From Roseibium sp. Sym1 (GTDB taxonomy: Bacteria > Pseudomonadota > Alphaproteobacteria > Rhizobiales > Stappiaceae), in contig NZ_CP114786.1 in assembly GCF_027359675.1 (NCBI RefSeq), positions 2,888,501 through 2,952,500 of the forward strand: DNA of 64,000 nt, read 5' to 3'. The notes under the pieces are model-generated. The model was not told where the DNA came from, searched no databases, and saw only the letters and a list, made by a program, of their open reading frames with translations. Shown one piece after another: positions 20,338 through 29,512 of this stretch. A program made the position numbers and the translations under genes. Each line of letters opens with the position of its first letter. Positions within the stretch are counted from its first letter, which is position 1.

Positions 20338-20776
20338 GGCATGCTCCCATTCACACTCAAGCGTTCTGCCGGTTCGATGGTCACGAACGCGGCAACGGGA
20401 TTCATTCCTTTTTGCTATTCCGTTACCCTCAACAGGATCCCCCCGGTTGTGCATTGATGCTGATCAATCCGGAGCGTGCAGTCTTGAATTGCAATGGAAA
20501 GCGAGATGAACCAGGCGGATCGAACCCCATGAAGCATCAGGGGGAGCATGGCCTGGTGCGATGCCGGGCCGGCAAATTTGATTGCGAACTTGCCCTCTCA
20601 AGCAAAACGCCCCCTCCGTCAGGAAGGGGCGTTTTGCGTTTGAAGAAATCTGCACGTCACTCAGTCGAACTTCGCGCTGTCCTCATCCTTCTTCAGGTGT
20701 TTCCTCCGCGCCCTGGATACGGTCATTCGCCGAACGACCTGGGCGCGCGATATTTGGTGTCCGCATCCCGACCGGC
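20338..20776. other. Gene-free stretch (439 bp) with a terminator
   Basis: The interval lies between the start of the beta-helix gene and the stop of the large glycosidase gene, both minus strand. It should hold the beta-helix operon promoter. The only clear structure is the hairpin at 20603-20636. Short frames here are not convincing. Confidence 0.6.
20603..20636. terminator. Rho-independent terminator-like hairpin (bidirectional)
   Basis: AAAACGCCCCCTCC and GGAAGGGGCGTTTT pair around a 4-nt loop, giving a GC-rich stem flanked by A and T runs. It lies about 140 bp downstream of the large glycosidase gene, on whose strand it would act. A very similar hairpin sits at 32741-32773 after tctA. 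Confidence 0.8.
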
Positions 20777-23700
20777 TCAGACAAACATCACGTCGTCGTC
20801 GTGGAAATCCCACAGGATGCGCCCTGTCACCGTGATGCTGTTGTCCTGATCGATGGTAATGGTCGTGTCGACGCCGTTGTCCGAGGCAGCGGCGACCAGG
20901 CTGTCGACATCCTCGAACACGCCCCGGTCGAAGGCCAGCACATCGTCTGACCCGGCACCGGTTTCGAACCCGGTGACGGTGTCGTGTCCGATCTCGCCAT
21001 CGGCGAAGAAGAAGATGTCATGCCCGTTCGTGCCGGCAAGGGCGTCGTCGCCGGTGCCGGACGCGAAGAAGGACAGGCCCGCAGCGGCCATGGTCGCGCC
21101 GTTCTCGTAATCGACAGGCGCGGGGTTGAAGAAGTCATCCAGGATGTCGGTGCCGGAACCGTCCTTGTCACCGAGATAATAGTGATAGCTTTCCGGCCAC
21201 CATTCCCCGGCGCCCCAGGCAGTCCAGCCGAGCCAGACATCGCCGTTGGACTCCATGTAGTTCAGGAAATCCGGATATTCGTCGGCGTTGGCGCCGTCGG
21301 CCGAAACCCCGAATTCTCCCAGGAACAGATCGAAGCCGTTGGCGCGCGCCCAGTCGGTCACGCCCTGAAGCACCGTTGCTCCCTTGCCGTCGACGGCATC
21401 GTCGGAAGTGCCGCTGCTGTCGCTGTCCAGGTACTGATGCACTTCGAACGCATAATTTCCGGCGGGATCGACAAAGGCCTCGTAAAGCGCTTCCTCATCC
21501 TGGTAGTTCGGATCGTTGAACCGGTGGGCGCCGGACCAGTCCACGGTCGGCACCAGGATCTTGTTGGTCGCTCCGGTTGCCCGGATGGCATTGGTGGCGT
21601 CCTGGGCGAAGCCCATCCAGGTCTCGGCGGTAATGCCGTGCGGTTCATTCATGATGCCGAACCAGACATTCGGCTCGTCCTTGAACTCGTTGGCGAGCTT
21701 CGTCCAGACATCCGCAAAAGCCGCTTTCAGGCTTTGCGATCCGCTGGTCATCTCCTGGTCGAAATAGGTGCCGAAATTGTGCAGGTCGAGGATGATCAGC
21801 TGGTCATTGGCCTGTGCATAGGCGACCGAGTCCCGGATCAGCTGCAGGTAGCCTGCATCCAGCGGGCCATTCTCCGTGTGCTGCAGCCGTTCCCAGGTGA
21901 ACGGGAGCCGCACGGTGTTGGCGCCGGCATTGGCCCAATAGTCATAGTGGTCTTCGCCGCTGAAGCCGTAATCGGTCCACAGGTCGCCGATTTCCACGTT
22001 GCCGAACTCCATGCTCGAAATGTTGACGCCGGTGTATTTCACGCCCGAGGCCGGCGGGGCCGTGCCGATTGTCGCGGTGACCGTCGCCGTTGACGTCTCG
22101 GTACCGTCCGACACGGTATAGGTGAAGCTCTTGGTGCCGCTGGCCGAGGCAGACGGCTGATAGGTGAGCGTGCCGTCGGTGTTGTAGATCACCAGGCCGT
22201 CGGCATCGTTGACCCAGGTCTGCCAACCGGGCTGCATGTCGACACCGTTGATCTTTGTGATGGTCAGCGTGTCGCCGTTCGGGTCCGTGTCGTTGGCAAG
22301 CACATCGATGGTGACGGAGCCGCCGGCCTCGACCTGGGTGGTGTCGTCCGATGGCGTCGGTGCGGTGGCAACAGGGGCGACCGTGGCCGTGACGGTGGCC
22401 GTCGCGGTCTCGGTGCCGTCCGACACGGTATAGGTGAAGGTCTTGGTGCCGCTGGCCGAAGCCGACGGCTGATAGGTGAGCGTGCCGTCGGTGTTGTAGA
22501 TGACCAGCCCGTCTGCGTCGTTGACCCAGGTCTGCCAGCCCGGCTGCATGTCGACACCGTTGATCTTTGTGATGGTCAGAGCGTCGCCGTTCGGATCCGT
22601 GTCATTGGCCAGAACGTCGATGGTGACGGAGCCGCCGGGGGCGACATTTGCGGCGTCGTCCGCAGGGGTGGGAGTCGTCGGCACGATGGTTGCCGTGACG
22701 GTGGCCGTCGCGGTCTCGGTGCCGTCCGACACGGTATAGGTGAAGCTCTTTGTGCCGCTGGCCGAAGCCGACGGCTGGTAGGTGAGCGTGCCGTCGGTGT
22801 TGTAGATCACCAGGCCGTCTGCGTCGTTGACCCAGGTCTGCCAGCCCGGCTGCATGTCGACACCGTTGATCTTTGTGATGGTCAGCGTGTCGCCGTTCGG
22901 GTCCGTGTCATTGGCGAGCACGTCGATGGTAATGGATCCGCCCGCGGCGACTTCGGCCGTGTCGTTCTGCGGTTCCGGAGTGGTTGGAATGGGGGCGACC
23001 GTGGCCGTGACGGTGGCCGTCGCGGTCTCGGTGCCGTCCGACACGGTATAGGTGAAGGTCTTGGTGCCGGTGGCCGAAGCCGAGGGCTGATAGGTGAGCG
23101 TGCCGTCGGTGTTGTAGATGACCAGGCCCTCTGCATCGTTGACCCATGTCTGCCAGCCCGGCTGCATGTCGACGCCGTTGATCTGCGTGATGGTGAGCGT
23201 ATCGCCGTTCGGGTCCGTGTCGTTGGCGAGCACATCGATGGTGACCGAGCCGCCCGGCGCGACTTCAGCCGTGTCGTTGGCCGGTGTCGGGGCAGTGGGC
23301 CCGGCCGACGCGCCGGCAACGCCGCCATTGCCGCGGGCGATATCCGTGTCGGAGAGCGTGATCGTGACATCGTCGCCCGCGAAGTAGATTGCCTCGACAT
23401 TGATCGCAGCGGTGAACGCGGACCCATTGTTGGCGCCGACCGTGACGTACCAGCCATTACCGGACCAGGTGTAGGCGCTGCTCGCGCCGTCAACGACCAC
23501 CGTGTCCCAGCCGGTGCCGCCGTCGATCCGGTTTTCGCCGGCGCCGCCGTTCAGCCGGTCGTCGCCGGTATTGCCGTAAAGGTCGTCATCGCCGTCATTG
23601 CCGGAAAGGATGTCGTTGCCCTGGCCGCCATAGATGCGGTCGTCGCCGCCATTGCCGCTGACCGTATCGTTGCCGTTTCCCGCAAACAGGCTGTCGCTGA

Positions 23701-25051
23701 ATGCCGACCCGGACACCGTGTCGTCGCCGTCATTGGTCAGGGCGATGTAGCCGTCGAGATAGCCGACGCCGTTCGAGCCCCACTGGGAAATGTCGAGCGT
23801 GTCGGAACTCACCACATTCAGGAGGCGCAGGTTCGGGTTGGAATAGTCCTGCCCCGAGGTGACCGCCTGCAGGAACCCGACAACCGGTTTGGCATAGATC
23901 GTGCCGTCGGCATAGCGGCCGTAAAGGCCGAAGGAGCCTTCGCCGGTCAGCGCGGTGCCGTCATTGCCGGGATCGCCGTCATAGGCGTTGTAACCGTCGT
24001 TGGTTTCCTTGTAGTAGTTGTCGAGCACCATATGGGCCATGACGCCCTTCAGGTCGCTGTTGTCCCAGCTGTCCAGAACACCGATGGCTTCGGCGAAGAA
24101 ATTCGCCTGGTCGATTTCGCCGGCCGCGCCGGCGCCGCGGTAACCGGCATAGGACGGCACGCCGAATTCGGTTATCCAGAGCTCGGCGTCGCCGAAGCCG
24201 TGGTAATCCTTCAGGTACTGGACGCTGTAAAGCGCGCCCTGGAAACTGTGATAATAGTCCCAGGAAGAGGCGGCGTCGGTGGGGTTCGGCACCCAGTCGG
24301 TGGGGCGCCCGGACTGCGGCGTCGTCGCGTTGTAGTCGTAGATCGTATAGGGGTGGATGGTGAAGCCGTCGATATCGGCGCCGAGGCTGTCCAGGGTCGC
24401 GAACATGGTGTCCATGTAGGCATAGTCATTGTGGGCAATACCGGCGCCGATCACCTTGATGTCCTGGGCAAGAGCGGTTTCGACGCCTTTGACCGCTTCA
24501 TTCACCGCGTGCAGGTATTGGGCGTAAACTTCAGCGTTCTCCGTGCTGACAGCGTAGAAGCGCGGGTTGCCGGGATCCCCTTCGCCGCCGTGATAGGTGC
24601 CGGTGTACTGGTAGCTCAGGTTCGGCTCGTTGCCGACTTCCCAGCCGGCGATGGTGTCGGCATAGTCGGAAAACGTGCTGTGGATCTGCTCGACGAGAAG
24701 TCCGAAGCGGTTTGCCAGCTCCTGGATCGCCCAGGGCTCCGTCGGTACATCGCCCGCATTTCCACCCGGGGGAAGCAGGTCGAGGGGAGTCTGGCCCGGT
24801 TCGAACACGATCTTGATATTGTGCTGGGCCGCTTTTTGAAGAACTTCCGAAAAAATGTCGAGTTGCCATTGCGGCGTCCCGTTCTGGGTGACAACAGACA
24901 GGTCAACCGGAATGCGTACAATTCCGGAACCGCCTTGTGCGGCAAGGTCGATCATGTCGCTGATCGACATGCCGCCGTGAGCCGGGGCACCAGAGGTGTT
25001 CCAGCTGTTGGTCAAGACGTGAGTTCCAAAGGTGAAATCGCTGATGCTCAT
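20777..25051 (-). CDS. Giant RTX-type secreted protein with two glycoside-hydrolase modules
   Basis: 1424 residues, no classical signal peptide, acidic, probably type-I secreted. In order: residues 1-440, a clan-A-like TIM-barrel glycosidase with WEVGNEPN (acid/base E142) and LWITEFG (nucleophile E295); 440-515, RTX calcium-binding nonapeptides (GGDDRIYGGQGND and others); 520-585, a short beta domain; 588-1003, four cadherin-like repeats of 102-104 aa, each with the core VTIDVLANDTDPNGD; 1003-1320, a GH5-type cellulase module with FGIMNEPHG (E1136) and LFLGEFG (E1246); 1335-1424, an RTX-like end (GTGDDALAGTNGHDIFFF). Both modules keep their Glu pairs. It probably cleaves a beta-glucan or the cell's own exopolysaccharide outside the cell. 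No type I exporter genes are adjacent. Confidence 0.9.
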   Translation of the reverse strand: MSISDFTFGTHVLTNSWNTSGAPAHGGMSISDMIDLAAQGGSGIVRIPVDLSVVTQNGTPQWQLDIFSEVLQKAAQHNIKIVFEPGQTPLDLLPPGGNAGDVPTEPWAIQELANRFGLLVEQIHSTFSDYADTIAGWEVGNEPNLSYQYTGTYHGGEGDPGNPRFYAVSTENAEVYAQYLHAVNEAVKGVETALAQDIKVIGAGIAHNDYAYMDTMFATLDSLGADIDGFTIHPYTIYDYNATTPQSGRPTDWVPNPTDAASSWDYYHSFQGALYSVQYLKDYHGFGDAELWITEFGVPSYAGYRGAGAAGEIDQANFFAEAIGVLDSWDNSDLKGVMAHMVLDNYYKETNDGYNAYDGDPGNDGTALTGEGSFGLYGRYADGTIYAKPVVGFLQAVTSGQDYSNPNLRLLNVVSSDTLDISQWGSNGVGYLDGYIALTNDGDDTVSGSAFSDSLFAGNGNDTVSGNGGDDRIYGGQGNDILSGNDGDDDLYGNTGDDRLNGGAGENRIDGGTGWDTVVVDGASSAYTWSGNGWYVTVGANNGSAFTAAINVEAIYFAGDDVTITLSDTDIARGNGGVAGASAGPTAPTPANDTAEVAPGGSVTIDVLANDTDPNGDTLTITQINGVDMQPGWQTWVNDAEGLVIYNTDGTLTYQPSASATGTKTFTYTVSDGTETATATVTATVAPIPTTPEPQNDTAEVAAGGSITIDVLANDTDPNGDTLTITKINGVDMQPGWQTWVNDADGLVIYNTDGTLTYQPSASASGTKSFTYTVSDGTETATATVTATIVPTTPTPADDAANVAPGGSVTIDVLANDTDPNGDALTITKINGVDMQPGWQTWVNDADGLVIYNTDGTLTYQPSASASGTKTFTYTVSDGTETATATVTATVAPVATAPTPSDDTTQVEAGGSVTIDVLANDTDPNGDTLTITKINGVDMQPGWQTWVNDADGLVIYNTDGTLTYQPSASASGTKSFTYTVSDGTETSTATVTATIGTAPPASGVKYTGVNISSMEFGNVEIGDLWTDYGFSGEDHYDYWANAGANTVRLPFTWERLQHTENGPLDAGYLQLIRDSVAYAQANDQLIILDLHNFGTYFDQEMTSGSQSLKAAFADVWTKLANEFKDEPNVWFGIMNEPHGITAETWMGFAQDATNAIRATGATNKILVPTVDWSGAHRFNDPNYQDEEALYEAFVDPAGNYAFEVHQYLDSDSSGTSDDAVDGKGATVLQGVTDWARANGFDLFLGEFGVSADGANADEYPDFLNYMESNGDVWLGWTAWGAGEWWPESYHYYLGDKDGSGTDILDDFFNPAPVDYENGATMAAAGLSFFASGTGDDALAGTNGHDIFFFADGEIGHDTVTGFETGAGSDDVLAFDRGVFEDVDSLVAAASDNGVDTTITIDQDNSITVTGRILWDFHDDDVMFV
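22060..23300 (-). repeat. Four tandem ~310-bp coding repeats
   Basis: Within the glycosidase gene, equivalent points (the codons for INGVDMQPGW) fall at 22248, 22560, 22866 and 23178, giving unit lengths of 312, 306 and 312 bp. The units are nearly identical at DNA level, with differences concentrated in the linker of each unit. This suggests recent duplication or gene conversion, and the copy number may vary between strains. Confidence 0.9.
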
Positions 25052-25070
25052 GGCGGCGCCCTTTCAATCC

Positions 25071-26057
25071 ATGCGAAAATTGGCAAAAATTACAACTGAC
25101 GAATTGATAGGCGAGTCACCTGTGAAGATAAAGCTAGAAGTTGCAGGCGCTGGCGAGTTTCCTTCCCGGATAACCTCCGAGCTGGCGTGCCGCGCCTTTG
25201 CCCGGCGGGGGGCGGACCTGTCGGAAAAGCGGTTCAGATGGACCTATGAAGAGGGCTACGACCGGGCGGTGGCCGTCTCGGCCTACAGCGGCGGGGACAA
25301 GATCGGCCAGGCAGGTGTCATTTTCAAGACCCTGGCCTTCAACGGCAAGGTGGAGAAGACGGCTGAACTCGTTGACCTGTTCGTGTCGCCCGAGAGCAGG
25401 GACTACCGGACGGTCAGCCGCATCTATCAGGAACTGAGGGCGACACTTGAGGCTGAAGACGTGCGGTGGATCTACACCTATCCGAACGCGGGGGCCCGGC
25501 TGTTGAACCGCCGCTTCCTCAAGCTGACGGAATTCAATCTTCTCCCGGTCCGGATCGGTGTTTCCGCCGGTCTGTTGCCAGGCGGCGGCCGGTGCGGGGT
25601 CAGGGTGTTTCAGGACAGCACGGAAATCTCGAAAGCCTTCGGGACATATGAGGAAAGCGCGGGGCGCAGCGGTCCCCGCTGGACGTCCCGCCAGATCGGC
25701 AGACGCCTTGCAACGCCCGTACACGCCTACGCCATGGCCTGTGACGGCAATTTTGCCCTGCTGGGGTCACCGAGGACGATCCGCGGCATCCCGCTGCTGC
25801 TGGTATGCGCGAGTTTTTGCCGGGATGAACGGCTATTTGACCGGCAGAAAGCCGGCAGGGTTCTGGCCAGACTGTGCGCGGCCGGCGGGCGCAGGATATT
25901 CCTGCATGCGGGCTGGAACAGGCAGGTGGATTTCAGGCCCGGATGGCGCGTGCCGGACGCCCTGCTCGGCAACGGTGTTGTCGTCCAGTCGAACTTCCTG
26001 TCGTCGAAGGCCGGCGACATCGCCCGGTTCGAGTTGCTGGACCTGGACTACGGCTGA
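25071..26057 (+). CDS. GNAT-fold acyltransferase-like protein
   Basis: 328 residues from the ATG at 25071; a GTG at 25122 with a weak AGGCGAG site is an alternative start. The first half has a GNAT-type pattern: beta strands around VAVSAYSGGDKIGQAGVIF, then ELVDLFVSPESRDYRTVSRIYQELRATL (the acyl-CoA-binding motif position) and YTYPNAGARLLNRRFLKLTEFN (the usual NxxxxxLyxRlGF region). The second half is unassigned. The gene is divergent from the giant glycosidase, with overlapping 5' regions, so the two may be co-regulated. A role in modifying an extracellular polysaccharide or lipid is possible but unproven. Confidence 0.6.
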   Translation: MRKLAKITTDELIGESPVKIKLEVAGAGEFPSRITSELACRAFARRGADLSEKRFRWTYEEGYDRAVAVSAYSGGDKIGQAGVIFKTLAFNGKVEKTAELVDLFVSPESRDYRTVSRIYQELRATLEAEDVRWIYTYPNAGARLLNRRFLKLTEFNLLPVRIGVSAGLLPGGGRCGVRVFQDSTEISKAFGTYEESAGRSGPRWTSRQIGRRLATPVHAYAMACDGNFALLGSPRTIRGIPLLLVCASFCRDERLFDRQKAGRVLARLCAAGGRRIFLHAGWNRQVDFRPGWRVPDALLGNGVVVQSNFLSSKAGDIARFELLDLDYG

Positions 26058-26242
26058 ATTTACCGGGTGCGGCCGGAACCTTCGCCGACGTCTGCACCAA
26101 TCAACGGCTGCTCCGCGACGCGCCCTACAGCCGCGGCAAAATCACACTTTCCGCTCCGGCTGTGAAGCGCACCATATCCTCGACAGGTGGCGGTCACCTG
26201 CAAACCCGATGAAATGCCCAAAGACCGGTCAGAGCCGTCTGA

Positions 26243-27148
26243 CTATCGAAACGGATACCGCACATAGGCAAAGCGGGACGAGTCGGGTGACCACGAAGCA
26301 ACATTGATGGTGCCTTGTCCTCCATTGAAACGCTCAATCTCCCGGATGGCATCTCCGTCCGGGGTCATCGTCCTGACGATCACGTCCTGATCCGCGGGAT
26401 GCCCGGTCGTTCCGGGAGGATAGGAGAGGTAAGCAACCAGGCGACCGTCGGGCGAAGGATGTGGGAACCAGTTTACCCGGTCATCGAAAGTAAGCTGTTC
26501 GACGGCCGTTCCGTCCGGCTTCATGCGAAAGATCTGGGCGTGTTCGGCTGCCGATGAACCCTGCTCGGAATTAAAGTATATCCATTCCCCTCCGGGCGTG
26601 AACTCGGGTCCGTCGACAGGGCTGGACCCGTCGGTGAGGGCAACGTCTTTCCCGCCGGAGGATGGGATCAGGAAGACGCGCGTCATTGTCTCTCCCGTTC
26701 CGGTTTCCAGCCCCACATAGGCAAGCATGCGGCCATCGGGTGAAATGCCGTGAAGATAGTAGCGGAACCCCCGCTCGGGCGGATGGGTGTTTGAAATCCT
26801 GACCGGCTCACCGCCCTCCACGCTCACCCGGTAGAGATGGCCATCGTTGGCGCTCGCGTAAAGAAAGTGTCCATCCGGAGACACGACATGGTCGTTGTTG
26901 AGGTTTTCGACCGGAGCGGTGTTGATCCGCGAAGGGCCGATGGACCCGTCCGGCGAGATGCGGAACAGCCTGCCGTCTGCGTTGTAGATCAGCCATCGCC
27001 CATCCGGTGTCCAGTTCGGCGCTTCGATCAGGTCTCCCGTTTCGTAGATGACTTCAATGGTCTCACCATCGTGCGATGCGACGACGAGTTCCGAGACCTG
27101 GCCATCCTTGAGACGGCGTGGATTCACAGGGCGCATTTCAATCCCCAT
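26243..27148 (-). CDS. TolB-like beta-propeller protein
   Basis: 301 residues made of WD40-like PD40 repeats: APNWTPDGRWLIYNADGRLFRI, VVSPDGHFLYASANDGHLYRV, GISPDGRMLAYVG, EFTPGGEWIYFNSE, HPSPDGRLVAYLSYP and SWSPDSSRFAYVRYP. These build about six blades, similar to the C-terminal domain of TolB. No signal peptide is present and the TolB N-terminal domain is missing, so it is not TolB itself. Two ATGs (27148 and 27136) are possible; the second has a GGGG sequence at good spacing. The function is unknown. It stands alone. Confidence 0.85.
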   Translation of the reverse strand: MGIEMRPVNPRRLKDGQVSELVVASHDGETIEVIYETGDLIEAPNWTPDGRWLIYNADGRLFRISPDGSIGPSRINTAPVENLNNDHVVSPDGHFLYASANDGHLYRVSVEGGEPVRISNTHPPERGFRYYLHGISPDGRMLAYVGLETGTGETMTRVFLIPSSGGKDVALTDGSSPVDGPEFTPGGEWIYFNSEQGSSAAEHAQIFRMKPDGTAVEQLTFDDRVNWFPHPSPDGRLVAYLSYPPGTTGHPADQDVIVRTMTPDGDAIREIERFNGGQGTINVASWSPDSSRFAYVRYPFR

Positions 27149-27477
27149 TCAACAGACCGGTGAACCGGTCGACCCTTGAAAACGCCTGCTGTTCATTAAT
27201 GGCTGCGGCCAGGAGAAACAGGCTGTGACGGCCGGGACAGCCATGCTGTCTGATGGCTGATCTCTTCTTGATCCTCCATTGGACGCCTGTGCGTCTATAG
27301 GAGGCGGCCGAGGAGAGGTGGCAGGACTTTGCCAAGGAGGGCGAGGGCATTGGGCACCGGGTTGCGTGCCGATACCGCGTCTGAAAAAGGGGATTTCGAC
27401 CACTCAGATCGGCGCCAAGCCCCCTTTAGGCAAGTTCATTCGTCTGATTGTTGAAGCCGGGCAGCCGCGTGCGTCGC
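27149..27477. other. Gene-free stretch (329 bp)
   Basis: Upstream of the propeller gene and downstream of the transglycosylase gene. The only structure noted is a short inverted repeat, GACCGGT-GA-ACCGGTC (27155-27170), just upstream of the propeller start. Its role is unknown. Confidence 0.5.
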
Positions 27478-28317
27478 CTATTGTTGAATCAACCCGGCTG
27501 CGAAAGCGATTGCGCGCTGATAGTTGCCACTGTCGTTCCACGTCGACAGGACACGGAAATTGGCCGTTCCTTCGCCGAAGGGACGTCCGGACTGCCAGCC
27601 ATTGCGGCGCAGCATGTTCGCCGCCGTTGCAAGCGCGTCGGCCGCGTTGTTGGGGTCGGCGCGGCCATCGCGATTCCCGTCAACGGCGTACCGGCTCCAG
27701 TTGCCGGCCAGGAACTGCATGTGCCCCAGTTCACCAGACGGGCCGCCGCGGCTGCCGCCTGTCAGGAGCCCCTGGTCAACAAGTTGCAAGGCCGCGATCG
27801 CGTCGTCTTCAAATCGCGGATGACGCCGGCAATAGGACGCCAGGGTCACGGCGCCGCTTACGACAGGCGTTTTCCCCGTGTAGCCGCCCCAACCGGTCTC
27901 GTAGCCCCAGATTGCCACCAGGACCGACCCCGGCACGCCGTAGCGCTTTTCAATGGACCGGAACAGTCTTGCGTTCTGCTTCAACCGTTGCTTGCCACCC
28001 GAGACAAACGAATTCACGCTCGAGAACCGGCTTTTCAGAAATTGTTCGGGACTGCTATGGCGCATGCTGGATTGCGAGGACGGGCTTGATTCAAACCGCC
28101 ATGTGATACCGGAAAGCTTGGCCTGCTGCAGCGCCTGCAAACCGCGCCGCCCAACACCAGACGAAGCAGCCTGTTGCGCCAGCTGCTGCTTGTAGGCTTG
28201 AAATTGCCCCTTGCTGGTGATGCAGGACGCAGCCAGGGCCGGTGTAGCCAGCAGCACCGCGGTAACGATCGCCAACGTTCGCAAAGTAGTCTGTCCCGGT
28301 GTCAAATCAATCTCCAT
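27478..28317 (-). CDS. Lytic murein transglycosylase, MltB-like (GH103)
   Basis: 279 residues from the ATG at 28317, chosen because a signal peptide follows (LRTLAIVTAVLLATPALAAS). The frame remains open 20 codons further upstream. The SLT_2/MltB domain covers most of the rest: FLKSRFSSVNSFVSGGKQRLKQN, IEKRYGVPGSVLVAIWGYETGWG with the catalytic Glu, GHMQFLAGNWSRYAVDGNRDG (family GxxQFxP-like segment) and the closing YQRAIAFAAGLIQQ. Such enzymes cleave the peptidoglycan glycan strand to 1,6-anhydromuropeptides in the periplasm. The gene is monocistronic by spacing. Confidence 0.9.
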   Translation of the reverse strand: MEIDLTPGQTTLRTLAIVTAVLLATPALAASCITSKGQFQAYKQQLAQQAASSGVGRRGLQALQQAKLSGITWRFESSPSSQSSMRHSSPEQFLKSRFSSVNSFVSGGKQRLKQNARLFRSIEKRYGVPGSVLVAIWGYETGWGGYTGKTPVVSGAVTLASYCRRHPRFEDDAIAALQLVDQGLLTGGSRGGPSGELGHMQFLAGNWSRYAVDGNRDGRADPNNAADALATAANMLRRNGWQSGRPFGEGTANFRVLSTWNDSGNYQRAIAFAAGLIQQ

Positions 28318-28514
28318 CAATCCAGATGAGCAAGGGTCAAGCCGACAAACACTTTTTCTTCGTATCCATATTTTCATTTATTTAAATTAGGATCTAGCAC
28401 GACAATGGCCAGGTGCCTCGATATCCCCGAAGAACGTTTTCTTTCCGACCCCCGCCACCCATGTTTCCTGACACTGGTTTCGCCGGTCCCATCCGAAACG
28501 AGCCGGAATGATCC

Positions 28515-29501
28515 TCACCAATAGTGATGCACATGCGGTGCGATGCGGGATTGATAGAGCTCGCGCAAGGTATCCATGGTCTCCGGCGAGAGAGCTGCGA
28601 CGGAGCTGGCGGCGGCATTGGCCTCTGCCTGCTCTCTTGTCTTGGCTCCGGGAATGACAACGCTGACGGCGTCTTCCATGAGAATCCAGCGCAGAGCGAA
28701 TTGCGCCATGGTCACGTTTTCCGGGACCAGTTGGCGGATCTCCTCGACGACATCCAGCGCCAGCTCAAAGGGAACACCCGCAAAGGTTTCGCCCTTGTCG
28801 AATGCCTCGCCATTGCGGTTGAACGCACGGTGGTCATCGCTTGCAAAAGTGGTTGAGGAACTCATTTTGCCCGTCAGCAGACCGGAGGCGAGGGGGACCC
28901 GCACGATGATCGCGACATTGCGCGCCTTTGCCTCCCGGAAGAACAGGCCCGCAGGGCGCTGTCTGAAGATGTTGTAGATGATCTGGACGGAACTGACGCC
29001 CGGATATTCGAGCGCCTTCAGCGCCTCTTCGATCTTTTCGACCGATACGCCATAGCCCCTGATCCTTCCGTCCCGGACAAAACCCTCCATCACGTCGAAA
29101 ACGTCCGGGCGATAATAAACCTCGGTCGGCGGACAATGGAGCTGAACCAGATCGAGGCAATCGGTCTGGAGATTGTCACGGGACCGGTCAACAAAGGCGC
29201 TCAGGTTGTCCCTGGTGTAGCCGTCCGCGACATGGGGTGACAGGCGCCGGCCCGCCTTGGTCGCCACAAAGGGCCGGTCCCCTTCGCGTTCCTTCAATAC
29301 GTCGGCAATGATCCGTTCGGAGCGGCCGTCGCCATAGACATCCGCCGTGTCGATAAAGGTCGTTCCGGCATCCAGCGCGGCATGCAGGGCACCTTTGGCC
29401 TCCGTCTCGGACACGTCACCCCAGCTTCCTCCGATTGCCCAGGCGCCAAAGCCGATTTCGGAAACATCGCGGCCGGTGCGGCCAAAGGGTCTGGTTTTCA
29501 T
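28515..29501 (-). CDS. Aldo/keto reductase
   Basis: 328 residues from the ATG at 29501, which follows GAGGAG; an upstream TTG in frame is ignored. It is a TIM-barrel NADPH-dependent oxidoreductase with GFGAWAIGGSWG at the N-terminus, DTADVYGDGRSERI containing the catalytic Asp and Tyr, the K of ATKAGRRL, DLVQLHCPP and the cofactor-binding C-terminal VVIPGAKTREQAEANA. It lies 11 bp after the SDR gene on the same strand; both are divergent from a LysR-family regulator, which suggests joint induction by an aldehyde or sugar-like substrate. Confidence 0.92.
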   Translation of the reverse strand: MKTRPFGRTGRDVSEIGFGAWAIGGSWGDVSETEAKGALHAALDAGTTFIDTADVYGDGRSERIIADVLKEREGDRPFVATKAGRRLSPHVADGYTRDNLSAFVDRSRDNLQTDCLDLVQLHCPPTEVYYRPDVFDVMEGFVRDGRIRGYGVSVEKIEEALKALEYPGVSSVQIIYNIFRQRPAGLFFREAKARNVAIIVRVPLASGLLTGKMSSSTTFASDDHRAFNRNGEAFDKGETFAGVPFELALDVVEEIRQLVPENVTMAQFALRWILMEDAVSVVIPGAKTREQAEANAAASSVAALSPETMDTLRELYQSRIAPHVHHYW

Positions 29502-29512
29502 GAATTTGCTCC

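Noticed and set aside
22060..23300. CRISPR-like array
   Set aside because: The repeats are over 300 bp, in frame and translate to cadherin-like domains; they are protein repeats.
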